Source of the DNA: Amycolatopsis pittospori
GTDB taxonomy: Bacteria; Actinomycetota; Actinomycetes; Mycobacteriales; Pseudonocardiaceae
Reading direction: 5' to 3'
Assembly: GCF_013870525.1 (NCBI RefSeq)
Contig: NZ_JACBXD010000064.1
Span: 1 to 45,507, forward strand
Length of the DNA: 45,507 bases
The notes beneath the pieces are model-generated. The model ran no database searches and had not been told where the DNA came from. It was given only the letters and a program-made list of their open reading frames with translations. This document shows, in pieces, positions 1 to 8,443 of this stretch. The translations under genes and the position numbers were made by a program. How positions within the stretch are numbered: the stretch's first letter is position 1; each line of letters opens with the position of its first letter.

Positions 1-23
1 CAACCCAGAGACCTAGAACGCGC

Positions 24-506
24 TTAGGCCTTAGAGACCCGCAGGGTGATCTGGTCGCCCCCCGAACTCACGGCGACCAGATCCACCCGGCAGGCGGCGA
101 ACTCGACGGACTGCCTGCCCCCACGTCCGGTGGAGGCGAGTTCCGCCGTCGTCCGCTCACCGCGTCCGGGTTCGGCCAGGGTCAGCTCGACCACGGCCTC
201 TCCTTCCCAGACGCAGACCATGCCCGCACCGCAGCGGGAATCGGACACGAGCTTGGCGAACCGGACACTGACGTCCTTCGACGCGACCTCGGCCGTGTCA
301 CCGGCCTTGAGGACGACGGTCTTCCCCAGCTCAACCGCGGGCTTCTCGACAGGCTTTTCGACCGGCTTCCCCGCGGGCTTCTCGGCGGGCTGGACCACCG
401 ACGCGGGCGCTGCCGCAGCGGGTTGTTCCCGCGCGGCGGAGCTGCCGGCCCCGCAGGCCAAGCCGAGCAGGGCGCAGAGGACGACGAGCAGCTTCTTGGT
501 GTCCAC
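24..506 (-). CDS. secreted lipoprotein, unknown function
   Basis: A 160-residue protein starting at a GTG, with AAGGA four bases upstream. The N-terminus is a short basic stretch and a hydrophobic helix ending in the lipobox LGLAC (Cys18), so it should be lipid-anchored on the outer face of the membrane. Residues about 25-60 are an Ala/Pro/Lys/Glu linker with repeated KPVEKP words, typical of a cell-wall-spanning tether. The C-terminal ~90 residues form one small domain with a Cys pair around CGAGMVCVWEGEA and another Cys near the end. That pattern resembles a common uncharacterised actinobacterial lipoprotein family. It lies downstream of ftsK on the same strand but is separated from it by a long palindrome, so it is probably transcribed separately. 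Function unknown. Confidence 0.75.
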   Translation of the reverse strand: MDTKKLLVVLCALLGLACGAGSSAAREQPAAAAPASVVQPAEKPAGKPVEKPVEKPAVELGKTVVLKAGDTAEVASKDVSVRFAKLVSDSRCGAGMVCVWEGEAVVELTLAEPGRGERTTAELASTGRGGRQSVEFAACRVDLVAVSSGGDQITLRVSKA

Positions 507-567
507 GAATCCTTGACGGAACGGAGCCCCCGGTCCGTTGCATCGGTCCCTCAGTTGATCTCCGCGC

Positions 568-624
568 GTGCTATGAACGGCTCGTTACTTGCAAAATTTG
601 CAAGTAACGAGCCGTTCATAGCAC
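568..624. repeat. 57-bp perfect palindrome (family C)
   Basis: Arms 568-595 and 597-624 are exact reverse complements (28 bp) around a single central base. It lies 24 bp past the ftsK stop and upstream of the lipoprotein start. There is no T-tract on either side, so it is not a classical intrinsic terminator, though its RNA would form a very stable hairpin. Its arm shares the word ATGAAnGGnTCGTT with the palindrome at 26408-26460. Confidence 0.9.
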
Positions 625-648
625 GACGCAAGAGGCTCCAGGGCCAGG

Positions 649-3150
649 TCAGTCCTCGTCCGGCAGCTCGCCGCCGTTGGCGTCGCCGCCGCCGCGGATC
701 ATGAACAGCACCGACTCCAGTTCCTCGGGCTTGATCAGCACGTCGCGTGCCTTCGAGCCTTCGGACGGCCCGACGACGCCGCGGCTTTCCAGCAGGTCCA
801 TCAGGCGTCCGGCCTTGGCGAACCCGACGCGCAGCTTCCGCTGCAGCATCGAGGTCGAGCCGAACTGCGAGGTGACGATGAGCTCGGCGGCCTGCAGCAG
901 GACGTCGAGGTCGTCGCCGATGTCGGAGTCGATCTCCTTCTTCTCGCCGGCCTTCGCCGCGGTGACGCCGTCCTGGTAGTCCGGCTGCGCCTGTTCCTTC
1001 GCGAAGTTCACCACCGAGGCGATCTCTTCGTCGCCGACGAAGGCGCCCTGGATACGGACGGGTTTCCCGGCGCCCATCGGCAGGTACAGCGCGTCACCCA
1101 TACCGATGAGCTTCTCCGCGCCCGGCTGATCGAGGATGACCCGCGAGTCGGTGAGAGAGGACGTCGCGAACGCGAGCCGCGAGGGCACGTTGGTCTTGAT
1201 CAGGCCGGTCACGACGTCGACCGACGGACGCTGGGTGGCCAGCACCAGGTGGATACCGGCGGCACGCGCCTTCTGGGTGATCCGGACGATCGCGTCCTCG
1301 ACGTCACGCGGGGCGGTCATCATCAGGTCGGCGAGCTCGTCGACGATCGCCATGATGTACGGATACGGCGCGTAGACGCGCTCGCTGCCGGGCGGCGCGG
1401 TGATCTCGCCCGAGCGCACCTTCTTGTTGTAGTCGTCGATGTGCCGGACCTTGTTGACCTGCATGTCCTGGTACCGCTGCTCCATCTCCTCCACCAGCCA
1501 GGCCAGCGCGGCGGCGGCCTTCTTCGGCTGGGTGATGATGGGCGTGATCAGGTGCGGGATCCCCTCGTACGGGGTCAGCTCGACCATCTTCGGGTCGATC
1601 AGGATCATCCGGCACTCGTCGGGCGTCGCCCGCGCGAGCAGCGACACCAGCATCGAGTTCACGAAGCTCGACTTACCGGAACCGGTGGACCCCGCCACCA
1701 GCAGGTGCGGCATCTTCGTCAGGTTCGCGGTGACGAAATGGCCCTCGATGTCCTTGCCGAGCCCGATGACCATCGGGTGGTTGTCCTTGACCGTCGACGG
1801 TGCGCGCAGCACGTCGCCGAGACGCACCATCTCGCGGTCGGAGTTCGGCACCTCGATACCGACCGCGGACTTACCCGGGATCGGCGCCAGCAGGCGCACG
1901 TTGTCGGTCGCCACGGCGTAGGCGATGTTCTTGGTCAGCGCGGTGATCTTCTCGACCTTCACACCCGGGCCGAGTTCGACCTCGTACCGGGTGACCGTCG
2001 GGCCCCGGGTGAACCCGGTGACCTGCGCGTCGACGTTGAACTGCTCCAACACGCCGGTGATCGCCTCGATCATGGCGTCGTTGGCCTTGCTGCGGGATTT
2101 CGGCGCGTCGCCGAGTTTCAGCAGGTCCGGCGGCGGGAGCTTGTAGTCGCCTTCCACGGTCCTGGTGACCGCGAGCGGCGCCTCCGCCTTCTTCGGCTTC
2201 TTCTCCTCGACCGGCTTCACAGCGGGCTTCGGAGGGCGAAGCGGCGTCGGTGCCTCCGCCAGCGCGGCCTCGATGTCGAGCTGCTCGGCCGCGTTGTCAC
2301 CGGTCCCCTGACGGCGCCGCGACGGCTTCCGCAGACGCACCGACTTCGGGTCGGCCTCGGTGACGGCGTCGCGTTCGTCGTGGATGGCCTTGCGCTCGGC
2401 CTCGGCCTCTTCGATCTCCTCGGGGTCGAGACCCCAGTTGCGCAGGCGATGCGGGATCTCGCGGACCGGCGTGCCGGTGAAAACGAGCGTGCCGAACAGC
2501 AGCGCCAGCACCAGCAGCGGCACCGCGACCCAGGTGGTGACCCCCATGGTCAGCAGGCCGCCGGAGAACGCGCCGATCACCCCACCGGCGTACATCCGGC
2601 CGTCGTTGGTCTCGGGCAGCGCGGTGAAGATGTGCAGCAGGCCGAGGACGGACAGGAGCACCAGGAGCGTGCCGATGACCATCCGGGGCCGGGCCTCGGG
2701 CACCGGTTCGGAACGCATCAGCGCGACGGCCACCACGGTGAGCACCAGCGGCAACGTCACCGCGCCGGCACCGAGCACCGACCTGGTGGCGACCTCGACC
2801 CAGCCGCCGATCGGCCCCGCCGCCCGCCACCAGACACCGAACGCGATCACCAGCGCCAGCGCGATCAGGCCGAGCGCGAGGCCGTCGCGACGGTGTTCCG
2901 GTTCGAGCTCACGGCCGCGGCCGACCGTCCTCGCCAGGGTGCCGAGCCCCTTCGCGAGCAGGTTCCAGGTGCCGCGCACGCCCTTCGCGAACGTGCCGGA
3001 CGACTTCTTCCTGGCCGCCGGGCGCCGTGGAGCGGGCTTCCTCGCGGCCGTTGACCTGGGCTTCGCCGGGGTACGTGGCTTTCGCGCCGGCCCCTTGCTG
3101 CCGCCGCTTCGTGCCGTACTCCGCTTCCTGGTCGTCGACCCGCTAGCCAT
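649..3150 (-). CDS. ftsK: DNA translocase FtsK/SpoIIIE
   Basis: An 833-residue septal DNA translocase that pumps chromosome ends through the closing septum. I start it at the ATG at 3150 (MASGSTT), preceded by GGAG; the frame is open further to 3213, but that extension looks non-coding. In order: a basic Lys/Arg/Pro/Ala N-terminus (~1-75), a membrane domain of about four helices (~90-235), a charged linker with Pro/Lys, the alpha/beta motor domain with Walker A GSTGSGKSS (~487-495) and the IDPKMVELT segment, and a C-terminal winged-helix gamma domain (~765-825, TSQFGSTSMLQRKLRVG) that reads the orienting DNA motif. The length is normal for actinobacteria, which have a shorter linker than E. 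coli. It is the last gene of the conserved thyX-dapA-rnj-ftsK neighbourhood. Confidence 0.96.
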   Translation of the reverse strand: MASGSTTRKRSTARSGGSKGPARKPRTPAKPRSTAARKPAPRRPAARKKSSGTFAKGVRGTWNLLAKGLGTLARTVGRGRELEPEHRRDGLALGLIALALVIAFGVWWRAAGPIGGWVEVATRSVLGAGAVTLPLVLTVVAVALMRSEPVPEARPRMVIGTLLVLLSVLGLLHIFTALPETNDGRMYAGGVIGAFSGGLLTMGVTTWVAVPLLVLALLFGTLVFTGTPVREIPHRLRNWGLDPEEIEEAEAERKAIHDERDAVTEADPKSVRLRKPSRRRQGTGDNAAEQLDIEAALAEAPTPLRPPKPAVKPVEEKKPKKAEAPLAVTRTVEGDYKLPPPDLLKLGDAPKSRSKANDAMIEAITGVLEQFNVDAQVTGFTRGPTVTRYEVELGPGVKVEKITALTKNIAYAVATDNVRLLAPIPGKSAVGIEVPNSDREMVRLGDVLRAPSTVKDNHPMVIGLGKDIEGHFVTANLTKMPHLLVAGSTGSGKSSFVNSMLVSLLARATPDECRMILIDPKMVELTPYEGIPHLITPIITQPKKAAAALAWLVEEMEQRYQDMQVNKVRHIDDYNKKVRSGEITAPPGSERVYAPYPYIMAIVDELADLMMTAPRDVEDAIVRITQKARAAGIHLVLATQRPSVDVVTGLIKTNVPSRLAFATSSLTDSRVILDQPGAEKLIGMGDALYLPMGAGKPVRIQGAFVGDEEIASVVNFAKEQAQPDYQDGVTAAKAGEKKEIDSDIGDDLDVLLQAAELIVTSQFGSTSMLQRKLRVGFAKAGRLMDLLESRGVVGPSEGSKARDVLIKPEELESVLFMIRGGGDANGGELPDED

Positions 3151-3265
3151 ATCTCCAAGGTAACCGCAACGGCCCTTCAGTCCCGGGTGCCACTCGGAGC
3201 ACATCCGGAACATTCGTCTCAGGTCACAGCTTGAGCGGCCATCCGGGTGAAAGCGGGGTCATGAC

Positions 3266-4087
3266 ATGCTCTGCCCCATGTTCGCGCTGCATCAGGATGA
3301 GAATTCGGCTCGCCGCGCCCCGGCCATCTGGCGCACGATGCTGAACATCGACCGGGGGCTGGTCAACTTCGTCGGGAAACTCACCGTGACCGGCCGGGTC
3401 CCGGCGGAGCTTCGCAGGAAGCCACTGCTCATGACCGCCAACCACATCGGCGTCTTCGACGCGTTCGTGCTGATGGCGGCCTGTAAACGGATCGGGATCA
3501 ACCCGCGGTTCATGCTGGCGGGCGGCATCCTCGACGCGCCGGTCATCGGCCCGGCGCTGCGGGTCAGCGGCCACCTGCGGGTCGACCGCAAGGAGTCGTC
3601 GACGGCCATCGGCCAGTTCGCCGAGGCCACCGAGGCCCTGCGCACCACCCGCGACCCGCTCATCGTCTACCCCGAGGGCCGGATCAGCCACGATCCCGGT
3701 CTGTGGCCCGAACGGGGCAAGACCGGCGCCGCGCGGCTCGCGCTGGCCGCCGGCGTACCGGTGATCCCGATCAGCCAGTGGGGCGCGCACGAAGCCGTCT
3801 ACTGGGGGACGGAGACCGTCAACGGTCCCGCCGACCTGGTACCGCTCGCGAAGTCCGGGCTGAGCGCGCCCATGCGGCGTCCCCGTTTCCAGGTGCATTT
3901 CGGCGACCCGGTGGACCTGTCGGACGTCGAGCCGGAGCGACCGGGCGCCGGTGTCCGCGCGCACGCCAAGATCATGCAGGCCATCACGGACGGGCTGGTG
4001 CCGCTGCGCCGCGGCGAACTGGACAAGCCCCGGTTCCACGACCCGACGCGGCCGACCGACACCGTCAGTCCCTGGAAGAAGCACTGA
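3266..4087 (+). CDS. 1-acyl-glycerol-3-phosphate acyltransferase (PlsC family)
   Basis: A 273-residue lysophospholipid acyltransferase-family protein. The catalytic NHxxxxD motif is NHIGVFD (His60, Asp65) and the acceptor-binding motif is YPEGR (Glu137-Arg139). The family transfers an acyl chain to lysophosphatidate or related acceptors at the inner membrane face. The substrate cannot be read from the sequence, because actinomycetes carry many paralogues. The start is either the ATG at 3266 or the one at 3278; neither has a strong Shine-Dalgarno. It is divergent from ftsK across about 115 bp and lies 47 bp upstream of wrbA. Confidence 0.88.
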   Translation: MLCPMFALHQDENSARRAPAIWRTMLNIDRGLVNFVGKLTVTGRVPAELRRKPLLMTANHIGVFDAFVLMAACKRIGINPRFMLAGGILDAPVIGPALRVSGHLRVDRKESSTAIGQFAEATEALRTTRDPLIVYPEGRISHDPGLWPERGKTGAARLALAAGVPVIPISQWGAHEAVYWGTETVNGPADLVPLAKSGLSAPMRRPRFQVHFGDPVDLSDVEPERPGAGVRAHAKIMQAITDGLVPLRRGELDKPRFHDPTRPTDTVSPWKKH

Positions 4088-4103
4088 GTTCCGGATCCTG
4101 AGA

Positions 4104-4145
4104 CGGGTGCTCACGTTCGCCTAGTGTCGCGGACGTGAGCACCCG
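4104..4145 (+). promoter_or_regulatory. 13-bp inverted repeat flanking the wrbA -10 element
   Basis: Arms 4104-4116 (CGGGTGCTCACGT) and 4133-4145 are perfect reverse complements with a 16-bp spacer. The spacer holds TAGTGT at 4122-4127, seven bases before the GTG start at 4135, as in leaderless actinobacterial promoters. The right arm includes the first codons of wrbA. This geometry fits a repressor operator straddling the promoter; a hairpin ending the plsC transcript is the alternative. Confidence 0.5.
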
Positions 4146-4749
4146 CATCCTCGTCGTCTACTACAGCGCGACGGGCAATACCGCGAAACTGGCTTCGGCG
4201 CTGGCCGACGGCGCCCGCGAGACCGAAGCCGAAGTCCGCGTCCGCACGGTTCCCGAAACCGCCCCTCCTGGGGCCGTGGCGAGCAATCCGCGCTGGCAGG
4301 CCTGGGTGGACGCGGGCCCGCACCACGAACTGGCGACCCTCGACGACCTGGAGTGGGCGGACGGCTTCGCGGCCGGGAGCCCGACCCGCTTCGGCGGGCC
4401 CGCCGCCCAGCTGAAGTCCTTTTTGGACAGCTCCGGTGGCCTGTGGGCCAAGGGAAAGCTGGTGAACAAGGTGGCGACGTCGTTCACCACCGCGTCGACC
4501 GCGCACGGCGGCCTCGAATCGACCGTCCTGGCGACGAACAACATCTTCTATCACTGGGGTGCCATCGTCCTGCCGCTCGGCTACACCGATCCGCACCTGC
4601 TCGAATCCGGCAATCCGTACGGCGGCTCGTTCGTCTCGCGCAAGTCCGCCGAACCCGACGATCTCGCCCTCGACGCGCTACGTCTGCAGGGGCGCCGTCT
4701 CGCGACCGTCTCCCGCTACGTTGCCGACGGTCTCTTCAAGGACGGTTAA
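4135..4749 (+). CDS. wrbA: NAD(P)H:quinone oxidoreductase, WrbA family flavodoxin
   Basis: A 204-residue flavodoxin-fold protein. The FMN phosphate loop is visible as YYSATGNTAKLA near residues 9-20, and the WrbA signature as GSPTRFGGPAAQLKSFLD with a downstream TASTAHGGLEST stretch. The family makes tetrameric FMN enzymes that reduce quinones by two electrons and so avoid semiquinone radicals. The length matches the family (about 200). The start is a GTG with no Shine-Dalgarno but a -10-like TAGTGT seven bases upstream, so the mRNA is probably leaderless. The 13-bp inverted repeat around that promoter suggests a specific repressor. Confidence 0.92.
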   Translation: MSTRILVVYYSATGNTAKLASALADGARETEAEVRVRTVPETAPPGAVASNPRWQAWVDAGPHHELATLDDLEWADGFAAGSPTRFGGPAAQLKSFLDSSGGLWAKGKLVNKVATSFTTASTAHGGLESTVLATNNIFYHWGAIVLPLGYTDPHLLESGNPYGGSFVSRKSAEPDDLALDALRLQGRRLATVSRYVADGLFKDG

Positions 4750-4818
4750 GGGAACCGCGCGCCCTTCTCCTGCGTCGTAGTGTGGTCACACAGCGTCACG
4801 TTGCGGGGAGGAAGCGGG

Positions 4819-5106
4819 ATGACCGGCTTCGAGGTGGTCCTGGAGACGATCGGCGCCGCGTCAGGCGCGGCTCAACGGGCTTCGGACGACGTCGGGCAGG
4901 TGAAACTCGCGGCCACCCTGGCCGGTGTCGCGACAGGCATGCCGGGTGGCACGTCCGGCGAGGCGGCGCGGCTGCTCGCGGATGCCTGGGGCCGCGCGGT
5001 GCCAGGCTGGGCGAAGAACGCTTCGGAGTACTCCGGGCAACTCGGCGAAGCCGCCGCCCGCTACCGCTCGAACGAGCTGGCGGCGTCCCGGGAACTCCCC
5101 GTCTGA
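4819..5106 (+). CDS. small helical protein, type VII (ESX)-like
   Basis: A 95-residue, Ala-rich, helical protein with GGGGAGGAAG upstream of the ATG; an in-frame upstream ATG at 4780 is less likely. It has no signal peptide or membrane helix. The tail carries a YxxxE motif (Y82-RSN-E86), and W57-G58 lies in a predicted helix-turn-helix hairpin, both as in type VII secretion substrates of about 100 residues. Its stop overlaps the start of the next gene by one base (TGATG), so the two are translationally coupled. The partner gene also begins with a WxG hairpin. The role is inferred from size, motif and context; homology is not certain. Confidence 0.65.
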   Translation: MTGFEVVLETIGAASGAAQRASDDVGQVKLAATLAGVATGMPGGTSGEAARLLADAWGRAVPGWAKNASEYSGQLGEAAARYRSNELAASRELPV

Positions 5107-6644
5107 TGCTCACCTGGGGCGACGTACGCCGATGGGACCCGGCCGCGATCGGCGCGGTCGCCGACGCGCTGAACGACGGCTGCACCCGGATCATCGCCGC
5201 GAACGACGACGTCGAGGCCATGGCCCGCTTCCCCGGCTGGACCGGCGAGGCCGCCACGGCCGCGTCGACGCGGGGTGAATCGCTGACCTCCACCCTGGAA
5301 CGACTCGTGGCCGAGGCGTCCGCCGTCCGGCGGGGCGCGCACGAGGTGCAGATCGCGCTGGACCGGATCGTCGCGTTCGTGCGCGAGACCGACGAACTCG
5401 CTTCCCGGAACGGCCTGACCATCGGTTCCGGCGGGGAGATCACGTCTTCCGGTGGGCCTCCGGGGCCCGAGCAGCCGCGCGTGATGGCGGAACTCGCCGA
5501 CCGGATCGAGCAGATCCTGCGCCGCGCCACCGACGTCGACGCCGACTTCGCGGCCATCATGCGGCGAGCCCTCCGAGGCGAGATCACCGAACAGGGCTCC
5601 GGCACCCTCGCCCAAGCCGCCGACGACGGATCCGCGCAAAGCGGCCTGTCGATCATCGGCCCGCCGGAGAACGGCTCCCCCGGCGACAACAAGGCATGGT
5701 GGGACAGCCTCTCGGACACCGCGAAAGTCGCTCTGCTGCAAGGGAATCCGGGACTTGTCGGCAATCTCGACGGTATCCCGGCCACCGACCGCGACGCCGC
5801 CAACCGCGCCGTCCTCGCCCAGGAGATCGCGCGGCTGCAAGGAGATCCCCGCGTCAAGGGTCTGGAAGCCATCTCGCGGCGGCTGGACCAGCCGGAACCT
5901 CAAGCGTTCCTGCTCGGCTTGGACACCGGCGGTGACGGGAAGGCGATCGTGTCGGCGGGGAATCCGGACACGGCGGTGAACGTGGCGACGTACGTGCCGG
6001 GGACCGGGTCGGAGCTCAGCAAGATCGGCGGCGACCTCAACCGTTCGGACAAGATGTGGGCCGTGGCGACGACCGCCGGCTCCCCTTCGACCGCCGTCAT
6101 CACCTGGCTCGGCTACGACGCCCCGGACGGGATCACCGACGCCGCGAGCGAGAAGTACGCCGATGGAGGCAAGGCGGCACTCGCCCAATTCCAGGACGGG
6201 CTGCGGGAAACGCATCAGGGGTCACCGTCGCACAACACGGTGCTGGGCCACAGCTACGGCACCACCGTCGTCGGCCACGCGGCCCGCGACGGCGGCCTCG
6301 CGGCGGACGAACTCGTTTTCGTGGCCAGCCCCGGCGTCGGCGTGCACGACGTGAGCCAGTTGCATCTCGATGGAGTGGATCCGGGCGAGACCGGCGAACA
6401 CGTCCACGCGACGGTGGCCGAACACGACATGATCAATCTGGCGAATCTGGAGGTCGCCGGGTACGACCTGGTACTCGGGCAGGACCCGACCGACGCGGAC
6501 TTCGGCGGGCAGGTGTTCACGTCGGCGCCGGGCACGGACGGGTTCGGCGGGTACAGCCAGGAAGCGCACAGTGAGTACTGGGAGGACAACAATCCCTCGC
6601 TGCGGAATATCGGCCTGATCGTCGCGGGCAAGCCCGCCTCATGA
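5106..6644 (+). CDS. WXG-like N-terminus fused to a DUF1023 alpha/beta hydrolase
   Basis: A 512-residue protein. The N-terminal ~130 residues are helical with a WxG turn (W45-T-G47) after MARFPG, like an ESX substrate hairpin. A Gly/Pro/Ser hinge follows, then more helices. The C-terminal half is the DUF1023 hydrolase fold with nucleophile elbow GHSYGTT (Ser383) and later candidate acid and base residues (an HATVAEHD stretch, and a His near the end in EAHSEYW). DUF1023 proteins are putative secreted lipases or esterases found beside WXG100-like genes in mycobacteria and related genera. There is no Sec signal, so export, if any, would be by type VII secretion with the 95-residue partner. The last bases overlap the following lipoprotein gene (ATGA). 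The substrate is unknown. Confidence 0.82.
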   Translation: MLTWGDVRRWDPAAIGAVADALNDGCTRIIAANDDVEAMARFPGWTGEAATAASTRGESLTSTLERLVAEASAVRRGAHEVQIALDRIVAFVRETDELASRNGLTIGSGGEITSSGGPPGPEQPRVMAELADRIEQILRRATDVDADFAAIMRRALRGEITEQGSGTLAQAADDGSAQSGLSIIGPPENGSPGDNKAWWDSLSDTAKVALLQGNPGLVGNLDGIPATDRDAANRAVLAQEIARLQGDPRVKGLEAISRRLDQPEPQAFLLGLDTGGDGKAIVSAGNPDTAVNVATYVPGTGSELSKIGGDLNRSDKMWAVATTAGSPSTAVITWLGYDAPDGITDAASEKYADGGKAALAQFQDGLRETHQGSPSHNTVLGHSYGTTVVGHAARDGGLAADELVFVASPGVGVHDVSQLHLDGVDPGETGEHVHATVAEHDMINLANLEVAGYDLVLGQDPTDADFGGQVFTSAPGTDGFGGYSQEAHSEYWEDNNPSLRNIGLIVAGKPAS

Positions 6645-7255
6645 GGCTCCCGGTCCTGGCCGCCCTTCTCCTACTCTTGTCGGCCTGCTCCCCCGGAGGT
6701 GGAGACGCCATGAAACCGACCATCACCGAACACCAGGCGCGAGAAAAGGTCGAGCAGTACATCCAGGGCACGCTCTCGGCGCTGCCCGGCTCCGCGCGGC
6801 TGAAACCGTTCACCCGGAACCGATCCGAGTGCACCGACCCGACGGACGACGGCCCCCAAGGTCGCTTCGAGATCTCGGCGACCTACGAGGTGACCGGTCT
6901 CGATGTCGCGGACTTCGCGGAGTATTTCGACGCCGTCGTCCAGTGGTGGTCCGCCCACGACTTCAAGGTCCTGACGGATTCGCGGCCCAAGGACCAGTAC
7001 GTGTTCGTGCGCAACAACGCGGACGCCTTCGACATGTCCGTCCAGGCGAACGATCTGGGCAAGTTCTACGTCGGCGCGACCTCGCCTTGCGTCTGGCCGA
7101 ACGGCACACCCGAACCCCAAGCCCTCGAAGCCACCGAACCCGAACAGCCCGTCGCCGCACCCCCGCCGGCGCCGGTTCGCAAGCCGCGACGCGCCCCCGT
7201 CGACGACGAGGACTTCGCCCAGACCGACTGGACCGACGGCGGCACCTCCTACTGA
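6641..7255 (+). CDS. lipoprotein, third gene of the ESX-like/hydrolase operon
   Basis: A 204-residue lipoprotein: hydrophobic signal with lipobox LLSAC (Cys16), a mixed alpha/beta domain (~25-150) with one Cys pair (ECTDP and SPCVWP), and a C-terminal Pro/Ala-rich, then acidic, disordered tail. The ATG overlaps the hydrolase stop by four bases, so it belongs to the same operon. I recognise no enzymatic motif. Paired with a putative exported hydrolase, it may be a surface chaperone, inhibitor or immunity-type partner; this is a guess from context. Confidence 0.78.
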   Translation: MRLPVLAALLLLLSACSPGGGDAMKPTITEHQAREKVEQYIQGTLSALPGSARLKPFTRNRSECTDPTDDGPQGRFEISATYEVTGLDVADFAEYFDAVVQWWSAHDFKVLTDSRPKDQYVFVRNNADAFDMSVQANDLGKFYVGATSPCVWPNGTPEPQALEATEPEQPVAAPPPAPVRKPRRAPVDDEDFAQTDWTDGGTSY

Positions 7256-7365
7256 GCCGAGGTCTCGAGCGGACTTTCCATGGTGGGCCCGAAGTGGGTT
7301 CGTGTGGCTACCGTCGCCGGCGCAGGGGTGGTGTGGTCGGCCCGGTCACGGCCGGTTTCGGAGGG

Positions 7366-7409
7366 TCGTGAGTGGTAAGGACGGTTAGAACCGTCCTTAC
7401 CACTCACGA
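7366..7409. repeat. 44-bp perfect palindrome (family B, copy 1)
   Basis: Arms 7366-7386 and 7389-7409 are exact reverse complements (21 bp) with the two-base centre AG. Ends TCGTGAGTGG and centre GGTTAGAACC are identical to the palindrome at 20632-20675, while the seven bases between them (TAAGGAC here) differ there and are complemented on both arms. It lies in the 219-bp gap between two tandem plus-strand genes. The rest of the gap (7256-7365) shows nothing I can name. Confidence 0.92.
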
Positions 7410-7474
7410 GCCGCCAAATCCATCCGCTGGGAAAACGGGTCGCCCCGCTCCCGCCGGACCTCTACCCTCCGGCC

Positions 7475-8443
7475 GTGACCGCCGAACTCGCCGCCCCCAC
7501 CCAGCATGTCGCGCATCGCGGCCGGGGCATCGTGCTCATCCTGCTCGCCGCGCTCTTCTTCGGGACGTCGGGTGTGCTGGGAAAACCGGCGATGCAGGCG
7601 GGGTTGTCGCCGGAGCAGGTCGCGGCGATCCGGATCGGGCTGTCGGCGATCGTGTTGCTCGCGTTGGTCGCGGTCTTCCGGCCGAAGCTGCTCAAAGTGA
7701 CGAAGCGCGAGTGGCCGCTGCTGCTGGCGTACGGCTCGCTCGGTGTGGCCGGCGTCCAGCTCATGTACTTCCTCGCGGCGGGCCGGATCCCGGTGGGCAT
7801 CGCGATTCTGCTCGAGTTCACCTCCCCGGTGCTGATCGCGCTGTGGGTGCGGTTCGTGCGGCGGGTCCACCTGCCGAGGGCGATGTGGGCGGGGATCGCG
7901 TTGGCGATGACCGGGCTCGTCCTGGTCGCGCAGGTCTGGGAGGGCCTGAGCCTGGACGTCGTCGGGTTGCTCGCGGGGCTGGGCGCGGCGGTCTGTTCGG
8001 CCGGGTACTTCCTGCTCGGGGAACGCGGCGTCGCGGACCGGGATCCGCTCGGCATGGTCACCTGGGGCATGACGATCGGCGCGGTCCTGGTGTGCGCGGT
8101 CGCTCCACCGTGGACGGTTCCCTGGGGTGTCGTCACTTCGCGGACGGCGTTCGGGCCGTGGCATCCGCCGGTGTGGCTGCTGCTGATCGCGCTCGTGCTG
8201 ATCGCGACAGTGCTCGCGTACGCCACCGGGATGACGGCGTTGCGTCATCTTCCGGCGTCGGTGGCGAGCGTCGTGGGACTGGTGGAACCGTTGATCGCCG
8301 CGACCGCGGCCTGGCTGCTGCTGGGCGAGGCGCTCAGCTGGATCCAGGCGCTCGGGGCCGTGGTCCTGCTGAGCGGCGCCTACATCGTCCAGTTGAATTC
8401 GAACGTCGTCCAGACGGACTCAACCCTGCTGGAAGCCCCGTAG
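7475..8443 (+). CDS. EamA/DMT-family transporter
   Basis: A 322-residue membrane protein with about ten hydrophobic helices in two repeated EamA halves of the drug/metabolite transporter superfamily. The first half begins ILLAALFFGTSGVLGKPA and the second has the typical LPASVASVVGLVEPLIAATAAWLLLGE segment. Members export amino acids or metabolites; RhtA-like threonine/homoserine exporters are the closest pattern I recognise, but the substrate is open. The GTG start has no Shine-Dalgarno; TACCCT at 7463-7468, six bases upstream, suggests a leaderless transcript. The 3' end overlaps the convergent DUF305 gene by 24 bp. Confidence 0.9.
   Translation: MTAELAAPTQHVAHRGRGIVLILLAALFFGTSGVLGKPAMQAGLSPEQVAAIRIGLSAIVLLALVAVFRPKLLKVTKREWPLLLAYGSLGVAGVQLMYFLAAGRIPVGIAILLEFTSPVLIALWVRFVRRVHLPRAMWAGIALAMTGLVLVAQVWEGLSLDVVGLLAGLGAAVCSAGYFLLGERGVADRDPLGMVTWGMTIGAVLVCAVAPPWTVPWGVVTSRTAFGPWHPPVWLLLIALVLIATVLAYATGMTALRHLPASVASVVGLVEPLIAATAAWLLLGEALSWIQALGAVVLLSGAYIVQLNSNVVQTDSTLLEAP

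Noticed and set aside
1249..3054. 601-codon plus-strand frame opposite ftsK
   Set aside because: It is an antisense shadow of ftsK with low-complexity RDxH composition and no RBS.
3151..3213. Longer FtsK N-terminus from an upstream ATG
   Set aside because: The extra 21 residues (FRMCSEWHPGLKG...) look non-coding, while the ATG at 3150 has a GGAG site and begins the basic N-terminus typical of the family.
7280..7378. 32-codon frame (MVGPKWVRVATVAGAG...) upstream of the EamA gene
   Set aside because: No Shine-Dalgarno or clear -10, weak codon bias, and its stop lies inside the palindrome; kept out for lack of support.
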